Below are positions 8,998-16,851 of a stretch of DNA of 54,854 nucleotides, one piece after another; position 1 is the first letter of the stretch; each line of letters begins with the position of its first letter. The stretch spans positions 326-55,179 of IMG/VR virus record IMGVR_UViG_3300029309_000055; one strand, 5' to 3'. Below the pieces are notes generated by a model, which was not told where the DNA came from, made no database searches, and saw only the letters and a list, made by a program, of their open reading frames with translations. The translations under genes and the position numbers were made by a program. This DNA comes from a virus.

Positions 8998-9062
8998 TTT
9001 GTGTATCGTTTACATAAAAATACATTAATAGAAAATAAAAGCAACCTTCTTTGATACAGGTC

Positions 9063-10277
9063 TCAAACTACTCTTGTCGTTCCCCAAGCAGTGAGGAATG
9101 TGTCAAGAGCGTCTAAACCAGCGTAAGTTACAACAGGGGAACTTACGGAACCACTATAAATAGGAGTTCCGATGACAGGAACTTTCGTGTCTTCGTCATA
9201 ACAACCTAATATTTTTAAAGTATTATCATCATCAACTAAAAAAACAGGATCACCTGAATCTTTAAATCTAGCACGACCATCAAAATAATCCTCAAAAGTA
9301 ACTTGATTGGCATTTGTTTGACTACTTGTTTTAGCATCAAGCTGTAAATTGGTAGAACCAGTTAACCCAGCAGTGCTTACAACTCTCCAATGTACTCTTT
9401 GTCTAGGTGGAGTTAAATGAGCATTAGCAGATCCTTGCGTCTCACCGTGTGGAGCATTTGAAGAAATCCTTGACCTAGTATCTAAAACATAAGTAAATCC
9501 TTTTGGAGGGTTGAAGGGAACATTAAATGTAGAACTCCCCTCTATTTTTGCTATCTCATAAATTGTTAAACTATCATCTACTGAATCAATTGACTCACCA
9601 TTTGGGCCTTCCAAAATTGCAATACCAATATCTGTAAAATCATCCGTTAAAGTATTGAAAGTTGTTTTTAAATCTATTTTTGAAGAGTAACCTCCAGTAG
9701 GTGATGTTGAGAAAGACCCTCCAGATTGTGCAATCCTATACGTAAATCTTTGCCCCCCAGCATTTGTAAAGGTCATGCGCTGATCAACGCCCCCACTATG
9801 ATGAGTAGCAAAAGCAATAGTTTTTGGGCCTATCAAAGTACCTCTTCTCGTAGATTGCTCATCTCCTCCTATCACGTTCCCATGAAAAGCAACTCCTGAT
9901 AAATCAAATCTAGCTGCCCAACAATCAGGGTTTCTAGTTAGTGTAGATGTTTGATCTGAAGCAACTATAGTAGTAAAATATTGATCATCCATAGGAACAG
10001 CAGTAGATGTTGCAGCAGGAGCATTATCCGAGTAAGTCCACTTTGCTGTAGTTCCCGACCCTGAAAAACTTTTTGTTCGAGGGGGATACTTCGCTTTATA
10101 TGCTCTCAAAGCATCTATAACGGCTGTTCCATGATACCCCCATGCACGTAAAAGATCATGGAAAGTGGTAGCTTTAACAGTTCTTTCAGAAACATCATAT
10201 ATTGGGATAAGATCGTTAAAGTTGAACTGTATATCAGTCAACTCAGGTGTTGCATTAACTCCGTCTAATGAAGGCAT
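9063..10277 (-). CDS. virion protein, probable fibre or decoration protein
   Basis: The protein has 404 residues. It starts MPSLDGVNATPEL and then NDLIPIYDVSERTVKATTFH, a short module shared with the genes at 10279 and 6292. The remainder is beta-rich and Ser/Thr/Gly-rich, with no enzymatic motif. It is one base away from the 62-residue gene upstream, which resembles its N-terminal module alone. Family unknown; a structural role is inferred. Confidence 0.6.
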   Translation of the reverse strand: MPSLDGVNATPELTDIQFNFNDLIPIYDVSERTVKATTFHDLLRAWGYHGTAVIDALRAYKAKYPPRTKSFSGSGTTAKWTYSDNAPAATSTAVPMDDQYFTTIVASDQTSTLTRNPDCWAARFDLSGVAFHGNVIGGDEQSTRRGTLIGPKTIAFATHHSGGVDQRMTFTNAGGQRFTYRIAQSGGSFSTSPTGGYSSKIDLKTTFNTLTDDFTDIGIAILEGPNGESIDSVDDSLTIYEIAKIEGSSTFNVPFNPPKGFTYVLDTRSRISSNAPHGETQGSANAHLTPPRQRVHWRVVSTAGLTGSTNLQLDAKTSSQTNANQVTFEDYFDGRARFKDSGDPVFLVDDDNTLKILGCYDEDTKVPVIGTPIYSGSVSSPVVTYAGLDALDTFLTAWGTTRVV

Positions 10278-10278
10278 T

Positions 10279-10467
10279 TTATGAAAAAACTAATCCTAAC
10301 GCCTCTCCTAGTTCTTTAACAGTAATTGATTTCACATGACCTGTAGACTGATCATAAAAAGATAACATATCCTCTCTAGCTATCTTATTAAAAGTATTGG
10401 TATCAGAAGAAAGTAGACTTTCTCCTTCTAGCTTTTGTAATGTTGGGGTATCCCCTAAAGTGGGCAT
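10279..10467 (-). CDS. small protein equal to the shared MPTL N-terminal module
   Basis: This 62-residue protein (MPTLGDTPTLQKLEG... then FYDQSTGHVKSITVKELGEA) looks like a stand-alone copy of the N-terminal module of the 9063 and 6292 genes. It is placed one base ahead of the 404-residue gene. The role is unknown; it may be a virion-docking module. Confidence 0.55.
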   Translation of the reverse strand: MPTLGDTPTLQKLEGESLLSSDTNTFNKIAREDMLSFYDQSTGHVKSITVKELGEALGLVFS

Positions 10468-10468
10468 A

Positions 10469-10663
10469 TTAGTCCTCCTGTATATCTAACCCCACGCAAA
10501 TTTTAGGAGGTAAGACTGCAGCTTTTACATCGAGAGAAACTCTGACAGCAGGGTCAGTAAAAGGGACTGGAAGACCAATTTTTGCATCTGTAGTTTCACA
10601 TGATATATTACAAATAGCTATTAAAGCTAAACCTAATAAACAAAATAAATTTTTGTAGTTCAT
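10469..10663 (-). CDS. small secreted or lipoprotein-like protein
   Basis: The 64-residue protein starts MNYKNLFCLLGLALIAICNISCETT, a short basic N-terminus, a hydrophobic core and a Cys in a lipobox-like spot (position -3 is Asn, which is atypical). The remaining 40 residues would be exposed in the periplasm or outside. It overlaps nothing and is one base ahead of the 62-residue gene. It may be a superinfection-exclusion or lysis accessory protein; the sequence does not decide. Confidence 0.5.
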   Translation of the reverse strand: MNYKNLFCLLGLALIAICNISCETTDAKIGLPVPFTDPAVRVSLDVKAAVLPPKICVGLDIQED

Positions 10664-10713
10664 AGTTTATAATATGCACATATTTTAAATAATAACTAGA
10701 AAAAAGTACAATA

Positions 10714-11007
10714 ATGGCTAAAGCAAGATTCAAAAGACTGCCTTCAGGTAAAATAAAATATCATGGAGAACTATTTTCTGGTTTTAATAAACCAAAAGTA
10801 GCTCCAAAGGGCAGTAAAAAGAAATTCGTTGTTCTAGGTAAACAAGGAGATAAAATTAAAAAAGTTGGTTTTGGTCACAGAGACTATCAAGATTTTAGGC
10901 AACATAAAGACCCTAAAAGAAGAAAGAACTTTAGGTCTAGGCACAACTGCGATACCGCAAAAGATAAAACAACAGCACGTTATTGGGCTTGTAAAAAACT
11001 ATGGTAA
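10714..11007 (+). CDS. basic protein with RSRHNCD...ARYWACKKLW motif
   Basis: The 97-residue protein is strongly basic. Its C-terminus (RRKNFRSRHNCD, then TTARYWACKKLW) is a pattern seen repeatedly in small proteins of marine phages and some large eukaryotic viruses, where it is usually called a structural or uncharacterised protein. Two Cys residues, 21 apart (CD... and WACK), could bind a metal. It is the first of four rightward genes lying against the direction of the surrounding virion operon. Confidence 0.7.
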   Translation: MAKARFKRLPSGKIKYHGELFSGFNKPKVAPKGSKKKFVVLGKQGDKIKKVGFGHRDYQDFRQHKDPKRRKNFRSRHNCDTAKDKTTARYWACKKLW

Positions 11008-11201
11008 TGAAAAAAAGAAAATCAAAAAAGAAAAAGTCTAGAGTAAATGAAGCAGGTAATTACACAAAACCTGCTATGCGTAAAAGAATGTTTCAGCAAA
11101 TAAAAGCAGGTACAAAAGGAGGTAGAGCAGGGCAATGGTCAGCAAGAAAAGCTCAACTATTAGCTGCAAGATATAAAAAAGCAGGAGGAGGATATAAATA
11201 A
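11007..11201 (+). CDS. DUF5872-like protein, N-terminal half
   Basis: The protein is about 64 residues and lysine-rich, with QIKAGTKGGRAGQWSARKAQ followed by LLAARYKKAGGGYK. This matches the first half of the DUF5872-type proteins of phages and algal viruses. ATG at 11007 overlaps the previous stop as TAATG; an in-frame ATG at 11001 is an alternative. Its own stop overlaps the next ATG at 11201 in the same way, and the next gene encodes the usual second half. Confidence 0.65.
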   Translation: MKKRKSKKKKSRVNEAGNYTKPAMRKRMFQQIKAGTKGGRAGQWSARKAQLLAARYKKAGGGYK

Positions 11202-11476
11202 TGGCCCTAAAAAAATCACAAAAGAGCCTAAAGGAATGGACTAAACAAAAATGGCGTACTAAATCTGGTAAAAAATCATCTGAGACAGGTGAGAGATATT
11301 TACCAGAAAAAGCTATTAAGAGTTTATCTGCTGCTGAATACGCTGCTGGAACTCGTAGAAAACGAAAAGCGACTGCTCAAGGTAAGCAAAGAGCCAAATA
11401 TACAAAAGCAGAAAGAGCAGCCTTCTTGAGAGCGTCTAAAAAGAAAAGAACTAGAAAAAAATCTAAAAAACGTTAG
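11201..11476 (+). CDS. DUF5872-like protein, C-terminal half
   Basis: The 91-residue basic protein has KSQKSLKEWTKQKWRTKSGK, then ERYLPEKAIKSLSAAEYAAG and GKQRAKYTK. In related viruses this block follows the GGGYK motif of the upstream gene within one polypeptide. Here the two are separate, joined by TAATG in different frames, so the pair is either a natural split with translational coupling or a frameshift. Function unknown; likely a nucleic-acid-binding virion protein. Confidence 0.65.
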   Translation: MALKKSQKSLKEWTKQKWRTKSGKKSSETGERYLPEKAIKSLSAAEYAAGTRRKRKATAQGKQRAKYTKAERAAFLRASKKKRTRKKSKKR

Positions 11477-11487
11477 AGTTAATTTAT

Positions 11488-11748
11488 ATGAAAGGCGTAG
11501 CTCATTATTTAAAAGACGGAACTGTACATAAAGGCGAATCTCATAAAATGCCTAATGGTCAGTTACACACAGGAAAAACACATACTTCTTCTAGTGAAAG
11601 ACTATTTCATTTTGACGAACTAAGTAAAGAGGCTCAAAAGAGAGCTTCTAAAAATAAAGAAGACATGAAAAAGCCTACCCCAAAGAAAAAAGCTGCAGAA
11701 CGTAAGTCTTTTAAAGATGCTGTAGAGGATAGAATGAAAGACTCTTAG
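11488..11748 (+). CDS. small basic protein with HxxG repeats
   Basis: The 86-residue protein starts MKGVAHYLKDGTVHKGESHK and continues MPNGQLHTGKTH, so a 'DG.(V/L)H.G..H' unit is repeated. The rest is Lys/Glu-rich and probably helical. It ends the rightward four-gene group and its stop overlaps the scaffold gene stop by four bases on the opposite strand. Family not firmly recognised. Confidence 0.6.
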   Translation: MKGVAHYLKDGTVHKGESHKMPNGQLHTGKTHTSSSERLFHFDELSKEAQKRASKNKEDMKKPTPKKKAAERKSFKDAVEDRMKDS

Positions 11749-12932
11749 CCTCCGCTTAATGCTGCTTCTATAGAATCAGCAAAACTCATTCCCGATCTTC
11801 GAGGAGTAACCGAATCAGTCTGCGGAGACCCTGACATCGTAGGTTCTGCGTTCTCATACGTAGATAACTGATCTGTTAACGCTTCAGTCTCTTTACGTAA
11901 TTGTATATACTCTCTTACAATAATAGGAACTAACTTTGCTGACAAACCGTTGTAGGCAAAATCTACAGGGTGTATTGTATCAGGACTAACTTCAGCTACG
12001 GTGTCTTGCAAAGAAGACATGTCAAACCCCTCTATACCACTAAGAAATGGTAGCTTTTCAAGAACTCTATTAGCTACATTTTTAGTCACTACATTTCTAA
12101 TTCGTGCCTCCTCTGCAAGTTCTTGGTTATAGTTCTGTTCTTCAATAGCTCTAGCTTCTTGAAGAGCTTCTTCAGCATTAGACATAAGATGATTACGTCG
12201 ATCAAGAATAGGGTCTATTTTATCTATGATATTATAAATTTTAGCTTTGTCTCTGTCAGAGGCATTAGGTAAAAGCTCCATCAACGCTTCATCTTGAGCA
12301 TCCGCTTCATCCAACGAAAGAGCATCAATCAAAGAGTCTATGTCCACGTCATACTTCTCAGCCAAAGAATCTGCCTCACCAACAATCTGCTGTAAAGGCT
12401 CTGTAACGGCTTCATTGTAAGCATCAGTAGACTCAAGGTCATTTATTATTTTTTCTTGCTCATACGTGGCTATCCGATCTTGTAATTGGTCAATATCTCT
12501 ATTTTCAATCAAACCAGACATCTCTTTTATTTTAAGATCCTGCTCTGAAACAAGTTGCCTTAACTTCTCTGCCTCTGACTGATTAGACTTTAACTCATCT
12601 TTAAGTTGTTTAAAACGATTGGCAGCTTTAGGAGTCCAGTCATCACCAACATCTTCAGTTAAATTTTCAACAGGTTCATTACTCTGTGCTTGTACTTCTT
12701 CGCTTTGTACCTCTTCTTCAACTTGAGGAGTCTCCTCAACGGCCTCACTTTCTGGCTCGGTAGGTTGAGTGCTAGTGTTTCCAAGGTCATTTAGAGCAGC
12801 TTCAAGAGCGTCAGTAAAACTAGGAGCCTCTTCCTGATGCCCTAGATCAGGCATGCTATCAAAAGAGCTTTCTGGTGCGGCTTCTGGGTTTTCTGGTGCG
12901 GGTGTGTCTGCTACGGCTGTATGTGATTCCAT
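11745..12932 (-). CDS. capsid scaffolding protein
   Basis: The 395-residue protein is acidic and largely helical. Residues 1-100 are Glu/Pro-rich and disordered, 105-160 form a coiled coil (ELKSNQSEAEKLRQLVSEQD), and later parts are helical, ending SFADSIEAALSGG. This composition, together with a position directly after portal and before the capsid genes, is characteristic of podovirus scaffolds, which shape the procapsid and then leave it. The TPAPENPEAA-like N-terminus and the SFADSIEAAL and SFTDALEAALN motifs at both ends form a short internal repeat. Confidence 0.75.
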   Translation of the reverse strand: MESHTAVADTPAPENPEAAPESSFDSMPDLGHQEEAPSFTDALEAALNDLGNTSTQPTEPESEAVEETPQVEEEVQSEEVQAQSNEPVENLTEDVGDDWTPKAANRFKQLKDELKSNQSEAEKLRQLVSEQDLKIKEMSGLIENRDIDQLQDRIATYEQEKIINDLESTDAYNEAVTEPLQQIVGEADSLAEKYDVDIDSLIDALSLDEADAQDEALMELLPNASDRDKAKIYNIIDKIDPILDRRNHLMSNAEEALQEARAIEEQNYNQELAEEARIRNVVTKNVANRVLEKLPFLSGIEGFDMSSLQDTVAEVSPDTIHPVDFAYNGLSAKLVPIIVREYIQLRKETEALTDQLSTYENAEPTMSGSPQTDSVTPRRSGMSFADSIEAALSGG

Positions 12933-13204
12933 TCTTCAGGTGTGTTTGGTTTATCTGGTTGTACGAAAGTTAGCCTTCGTAAATCTCTAAAAGCATCGCA
13001 ATAGCCAGCATAGTAGGCAAGTCTAGTTCCGTTGACCGAACCATCTGGCGTAATACTGCTGAAAGACGGAGCGGCTGCTTCTTTAAGAGTAGCTTCTGCT
13101 TCTTCATGTATCGGATTTTCCACGACCTTTCGCAGCTCAGTAACTCTTTTGACATCTTTTCGAAACCTATCTACAGGAATAGGTATAAATTGTTTTTTTG
13201 ACAT
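12911..13204 (-). CDS. small protein between portal and scaffold
   Basis: The 97-residue protein starts MSKKQFIPIPVDRFRKDVKR and has a YYAGYCDAFRDLRRL helix near residue 65. Its end overlaps the scaffold start by 22 bases, and it begins five bases after the portal stop. No domain is recognised. It may take part in portal or scaffold assembly by its position. Confidence 0.6.
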   Translation of the reverse strand: MSKKQFIPIPVDRFRKDVKRVTELRKVVENPIHEEAEATLKEAAAPSFSSITPDGSVNGTRLAYYAGYCDAFRDLRRLTFVQPDKPNTPEEWNHIQP

Positions 13205-13209
13205 TCTTG

Positions 13210-15441
13210 CTAGTTTTTGCGGAGTTTAGCCACTGCTTTCGCATCTTGAATGGCTTGATCCTGCCTGAACTTAGCTTGTTTTAACTCCATGTCTAGTTCT
13301 GCTTTCTGTCGTGCCATTTCTAATTTCATCTGATGCTCCTGCATTTTCATCTGCGAAGAACTAGGGTCGTCTTGTGGAACTCCGCTTTGCTGCATCTCAG
13401 CTTGCTGCTCCATAGCTTCCCTCTGCATCTTTTGCACTTTTTTAGATGTATTATTTATCATCTCCTCTGCCAAGTTCAATACTTGTTTTGAACTACTAAC
13501 CAAAGATTTAGAGCTAGGATCTGCCGCTATGAATTGTAAAGTCTCAGCAATATGTTGATAGAACGATTGAAGCGCAGGTAACGAAGAAACAGGATCAGCA
13601 GTACCTAAATTCAATTCTTCAATTAGATTACTTAAAATTGGAAGATGCTCAAACAAATGTGTGCTATGCATCTCATTGTCATTTACTGGTACTTGACGAC
13701 CTCTTAACATTTCTTGATTCTCAAAATAAGCTATCTTATTATCAACCACGGGTCTCGGTTGTAAATCTTGTGGAGCATACCTATCAGCTAAATCATGACC
13801 CACACGGGTTGAGACTATGTCACGAGTGAGGTTCTTTCTGCCTTGTTCAGGCAATGAACCACTAACAGCTAACATCTCTTTTAGAGAATTCAATCGGTCT
13901 ACCCTAGAACCATTACCAATAGACCTAACAGCCCTCGTCCTCATTGTGTCCAATGAACGAATAAATTCTTCAGGGACACCTCTCATTGCACATCTTGCAT
14001 AAAAGTCTCTTAACATGCCATCAGGCTTTTTCGCTTCTACAACACGACGAACAACTTCACGTAGAAGCCTATTCCATGAAGCATAAAAAAGATTTATAGA
14101 AGCTCCTGATATACGAGATGTCACTTCCAAATCACTAGCCACTTGTAATTGATTCCTGTATGGTGAACTTTGGTTAGGCCCATAAGCACTCACCGTATCT
14201 GTGTTCAATGCAAGCTGATTAGATATATCATTCAATGCTGGCTGTACTGCTGTACTCAAGTTAGGAACAGCCTTTTCAATTATATTAACGTTCGGGGAGA
14301 GTACGGCATACGCTCCATAGTAAGTGAACCCTAATTCATCTAGCGCCCTCTGGTTCTCTGGTTGGATCATAACTGCCGACCCCAACATTGCGCCATCAAT
14401 CATCTGACAACGTAGCCTATTACTAGTTTGTATGTGATTAAATATCCGATGACCCAAGCCCCGAACTGAATGGTATGTACCATTCGAACCCACACCGTAA
14501 GAAAATATTACATACGCTTGCTCTGGCTTTTCATAGCGAGAAATCTTTTTGTATAAAAATGATTTAGGGTCTTTCTCTCCACATATGTAATGAGAGATAG
14601 ATCCGTCCATCTCCTTAACCCAAAAATGTAAAACCGACACCGTAGGATTATGATAGCCTGTGTAAATATCGTTGTTCTTGAGCTCTGATTGCATTGTCTC
14701 CCAATCAGAGTAAGAACGACCATTATTGCGCCCTTCTGTCTTTACGGACTTCATAATAACCCGCTTTACCTCTTTAACATCCCAACCCACTTTCTTCGCC
14801 ACCTCTTCATCTTTTATAAAAGCAAAAAGTTCATGCAAATGATAGTCCCTACGGCCTACAGCCACATCAATCATATTCTCAGACGAAGGAGTCTGACGTG
14901 GAATCAGTATATCAGAAAAACCACCCACTCTAAACTTCCAATCGTCAGGCGTATCAAAATAAGATACAGCTACACCATGCTTTATGAACGTTGTACACAA
15001 ACGAAGAAAATGTGAGTGGAACTCAGGCCAACAACGAAGTAACTGCGTAATCTCTTCAGAAACAATCTCCTCAAACTGCATCGCCTGTGGATCATTGCCA
15101 AGAGTAGATTTTACATCGACCATCTTCTCTAAAGAAGAATACAAATCAACATAAGCAGAAAGCGATATGTCTAACAACCTCTGCGCTTCTCCAAAGTTAA
15201 GGTTCGTTTTTAAGCCCTGCCCACTTGTAGTCAACTGCGCCTGATTGTAAGGACTAGCCCCATCAAACATCGCATCTATACGTGCTCTATTTATAGATGA
15301 AGCCTCGTCAGCCTGACGTAGTCCGTTAAAAATGTTTATCGCACTTTTAACGTCTTTTAGCCTTGTCTGTACTGGTCGCCCTTTTTCATCTAAGCTCCCT
15401 AAATCATCAAGAGAATTTATACCTTCGTTGCTCTTATACAT
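13210..15441 (-). CDS. portal protein (podovirus type)
   Basis: The 743-residue protein is of the size and composition of T7/N4-class portals. It has an alpha/beta core, a long helical region, and a C-terminal Gln/Met/Lys-rich coiled coil (MQREAMEQQAEMQQ, then MKMQEHQMKLEMARQKAELD) that would form the barrel or crown. Portals are dodecameric rings through which DNA is packaged and ejected. It heads the leftward block portal - 97-residue protein - scaffold. The capsid gene lies further down. No other gene in the window fits the role. Confidence 0.8.
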   Translation of the reverse strand: MYKSNEGINSLDDLGSLDEKGRPVQTRLKDVKSAINIFNGLRQADEASSINRARIDAMFDGASPYNQAQLTTSGQGLKTNLNFGEAQRLLDISLSAYVDLYSSLEKMVDVKSTLGNDPQAMQFEEIVSEEITQLLRCWPEFHSHFLRLCTTFIKHGVAVSYFDTPDDWKFRVGGFSDILIPRQTPSSENMIDVAVGRRDYHLHELFAFIKDEEVAKKVGWDVKEVKRVIMKSVKTEGRNNGRSYSDWETMQSELKNNDIYTGYHNPTVSVLHFWVKEMDGSISHYICGEKDPKSFLYKKISRYEKPEQAYVIFSYGVGSNGTYHSVRGLGHRIFNHIQTSNRLRCQMIDGAMLGSAVMIQPENQRALDELGFTYYGAYAVLSPNVNIIEKAVPNLSTAVQPALNDISNQLALNTDTVSAYGPNQSSPYRNQLQVASDLEVTSRISGASINLFYASWNRLLREVVRRVVEAKKPDGMLRDFYARCAMRGVPEEFIRSLDTMRTRAVRSIGNGSRVDRLNSLKEMLAVSGSLPEQGRKNLTRDIVSTRVGHDLADRYAPQDLQPRPVVDNKIAYFENQEMLRGRQVPVNDNEMHSTHLFEHLPILSNLIEELNLGTADPVSSLPALQSFYQHIAETLQFIAADPSSKSLVSSSKQVLNLAEEMINNTSKKVQKMQREAMEQQAEMQQSGVPQDDPSSSQMKMQEHQMKLEMARQKAELDMELKQAKFRQDQAIQDAKAVAKLRKN

Positions 15442-15481
15442 GTAGTTAATAAATTAATCTTTTTTATTTGAAAAACAAATA

Positions 15482-15994
15482 TTAATATCCCCAAGCGTCT
15501 CGAACTAAATGGTCAACCTGTCGAGTCCTTCGACGACCATCTGCATGGTACAATGTAACATAACGCTTACCATTATGTAATTTATCACGAAGTAAATATC
15601 GCTGCCCCGCTTTCGACCCCCTTTTAGGAGGATCAATACAATACACAGCCCCATAGTCAGTAACAGCATAACGAGGGAAATCCTCAACTGCTCTAGCTCC
15701 TAGCTCGTTAAGAATAAAGTTGCGAGATAACTCAAGCTCACTGTCCCCAAATACCTGACGAACTAATTTAGAGCTGTCCACCATATGGTTTTTACCATCC
15801 GCTGTGCGAAGTTGGACATACCACCTACCACAACGATAGCTCATCGACAATCGTTTGGTTCCGTTGTAAACGAATCCGAGCTCGTCTATTTCATATATTG
15901 AATCATCTGATAATGGCTTCTTCTTTGATTTTAGTCTTTTTATTTTGTCTTCTTGGTTTGCTTTCATGAGGTTAGAAAAAAATTGAATATACAT
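15482..15994 (-). CDS. tandem NUMOD4-like DNA-binding protein without nuclease
   Basis: The 170-residue protein contains two similar blocks: about 35-88 (YEIDELGFVYNGTKRLSMSY, ending KLVRQVFG) and about 108-169 (YAVTDYGAVYCIDPPKR, ending HLVRDAWGY). Each resembles the NUMOD4-type motif that normally accompanies HNH homing nucleases. No HNH catalytic cluster is present, so it is probably a DNA-binding protein only. ATG at 15994 or at 15967 could start it. It adjoins the repeat-rich control region, which makes it a candidate regulator of those repeats. Confidence 0.6.
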   Translation of the reverse strand: MYIQFFSNLMKANQEDKIKRLKSKKKPLSDDSIYEIDELGFVYNGTKRLSMSYRCGRWYVQLRTADGKNHMVDSSKLVRQVFGDSELELSRNFILNELGARAVEDFPRYAVTDYGAVYCIDPPKRGSKAGQRYLLRDKLHNGKRYVTLYHADGRRRTRQVDHLVRDAWGY

Positions 15995-16036
15995 AGTTAA
16001 TTTACATTATCTAATATAAAAACTTTTTTATATTCT

Positions 16037-16053
16037 GTATGCAGTTTCTTGCA
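16037..16053 (-). repeat. 17-bp control repeat, copy A (inverted)
   Basis: This is the reverse complement of TGCAAGAAACTGCATAC. With copy B it forms an inverted repeat extended by an AT-rich flank (CTAAAA(A)T), with about 60 nt between. Confidence 0.9.
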
Positions 16054-16114
16054 ATTTTAGGTCATTTTACAAAAACCCTATTTTTATAGGATGAAACTCA
16101 TATTTTCTAAAAAT

Positions 16115-16131
16115 TGCAAGAAACTGCATAC
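16115..16131 (+). repeat. 17-bp control repeat, copy B
   Basis: Exact TGCAAGAAACTGCATAC. Copy C follows 40 bp later in the same orientation. The unit contains two TGCA half-sites ten bases apart, centre to centre, as expected of an operator bound on one DNA face. Confidence 0.9.
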
Positions 16132-16154
16132 AAAACCATCTTTTTTATACATAA

Positions 16155-16171
16155 TGCAAGAAACTGCATAC
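16155..16171 (+). repeat. 17-bp control repeat, copy C
   Basis: Exact TGCAAGAAACTGCATAC followed by AG, as in copy A. The three copies lie upstream of the leftward 15482-15994 gene in a 340-base gap (15995-16334) with no other gene, so they are likely operators or part of an origin. Confidence 0.9.
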
Positions 16172-16334
16172 AGCTTTTCAAAAAAGTTTTCATTTTGGTT
16201 CTACACGTAAATTTATTATTTTTTATATTATGTTTTTATTTATTACGACTAACGTACCACCGCTCAAAATCTCGCTGGAACAACTCCCGATTTACAACGA
16301 ACCATGAATAATGATCGGAGAACGGTGAGCGATT

Positions 16335-16562
16335 TCATTTGCGGTTGTTTAGCTTCCGTCTTTCCATTATTCTTTGTTTGTTCTCAGTGTAATAACTTTT
16401 GTTGTAGTCTCGCTCCTTTTCTCTTATGTCGGGATCATCAATCATTTTCTGCTCTCTTTTTTCTTTTATTTTTCCTTTGTTCTGGTTGTAGTACTCGTGT
16501 TGATACTCAAGCCTCTTTTTCCTATTTTTTCTGTAGTATTCTTGTTTTTTTACGTTTGGCAT
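16335..16562 (-). CDS. small basic helical protein with KNRxKRLEYQ-type repeats
   Basis: From ATG at 16562 this encodes 75 residues: MPNVKKQEYYRKNRKKRLEY and on, with the unit 'YY.(K/Q)N(K/R).K(R/I)' repeated about three times. Such Tyr/Asn/Lys helices occur in phage proteins, often next to HNH or zinc-finger domains, none of which is present here. GGGA precedes the ATG. An upstream extension in frame exists but runs through the G-rich patch and is unlikely to be coding. Function unknown. Confidence 0.45.
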   Translation of the reverse strand: MPNVKKQEYYRKNRKKRLEYQHEYYNQNKGKIKEKREQKMIDDPDIREKERDYNKSYYTENKQRIMERRKLNNRK

Positions 16563-16622
16563 TCCCACATATATGTGCGGTTGAGTTATAGTCAAATTTT
16601 TTCCTGTACACACATATATACA

Positions 16623-16660
16623 GGGGGTGGCGCACAAAAAAAGTCGGTGGCGGGGGGTGG
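16623..16660 (+). other. G-rich patch, possible quadruplex
   Basis: GGGGGTGGCG occurs at 16623-16632 and again within 16646-16662 (GGTGGCGGGGGGTGG). It has enough closely spaced G-runs for a two-layer quadruplex. It is isolated in very AT-rich DNA, just upstream of the small leftward gene. Confidence 0.5.
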
Positions 16661-16815
16661 CGTGTCGGTCAGGCTCTGTTAACAATTAACAATGGTTAAC
16701 TATTCAGACCTATTGATAATGGTGGATTGTGAATTGTCAATTGCTCTTGATGGTTTGACGTTGCCATTGATCAGGAACAATGAACAATTAGCCATTATCT
16801 ATTGTCAATTATCCC

Positions 16816-16834
16816 TTAACAACTGAATTGTTAA
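16816..16834. repeat. variant of the 19-bp palindrome
   Basis: TTAACAACTGAATTGTTAA differs from the operon palindrome at one base and sits outside any gene, directly before the parS-like sequence. Confidence 0.8.
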
Positions 16835-16835
16835 T

Positions 16836-16851
16836 TGTTCCACGTAGAACA
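16836..16851. promoter_or_regulatory. parS-like sequence
   Basis: TGTTCCACGTAGAACA matches 13 of 16 positions of the bacterial ParB site TGTTTCACGTGAAACA and is one change away from the perfect palindrome TGTTCCACGTGGAACA. It is in the non-coding control region. No ParA or ParB gene is visible here, so it could capture host ParB, or be a chance match in repeat-rich DNA. Confidence 0.35.

Noticed and set aside
16304-16682. Rightward reading frames rich in Phe, Leu and Cys
   Set aside because: They are the complement of the Lys/Tyr-rich leftward gene at 16335-16562 and of the G-rich patch, with no coding features of their own.
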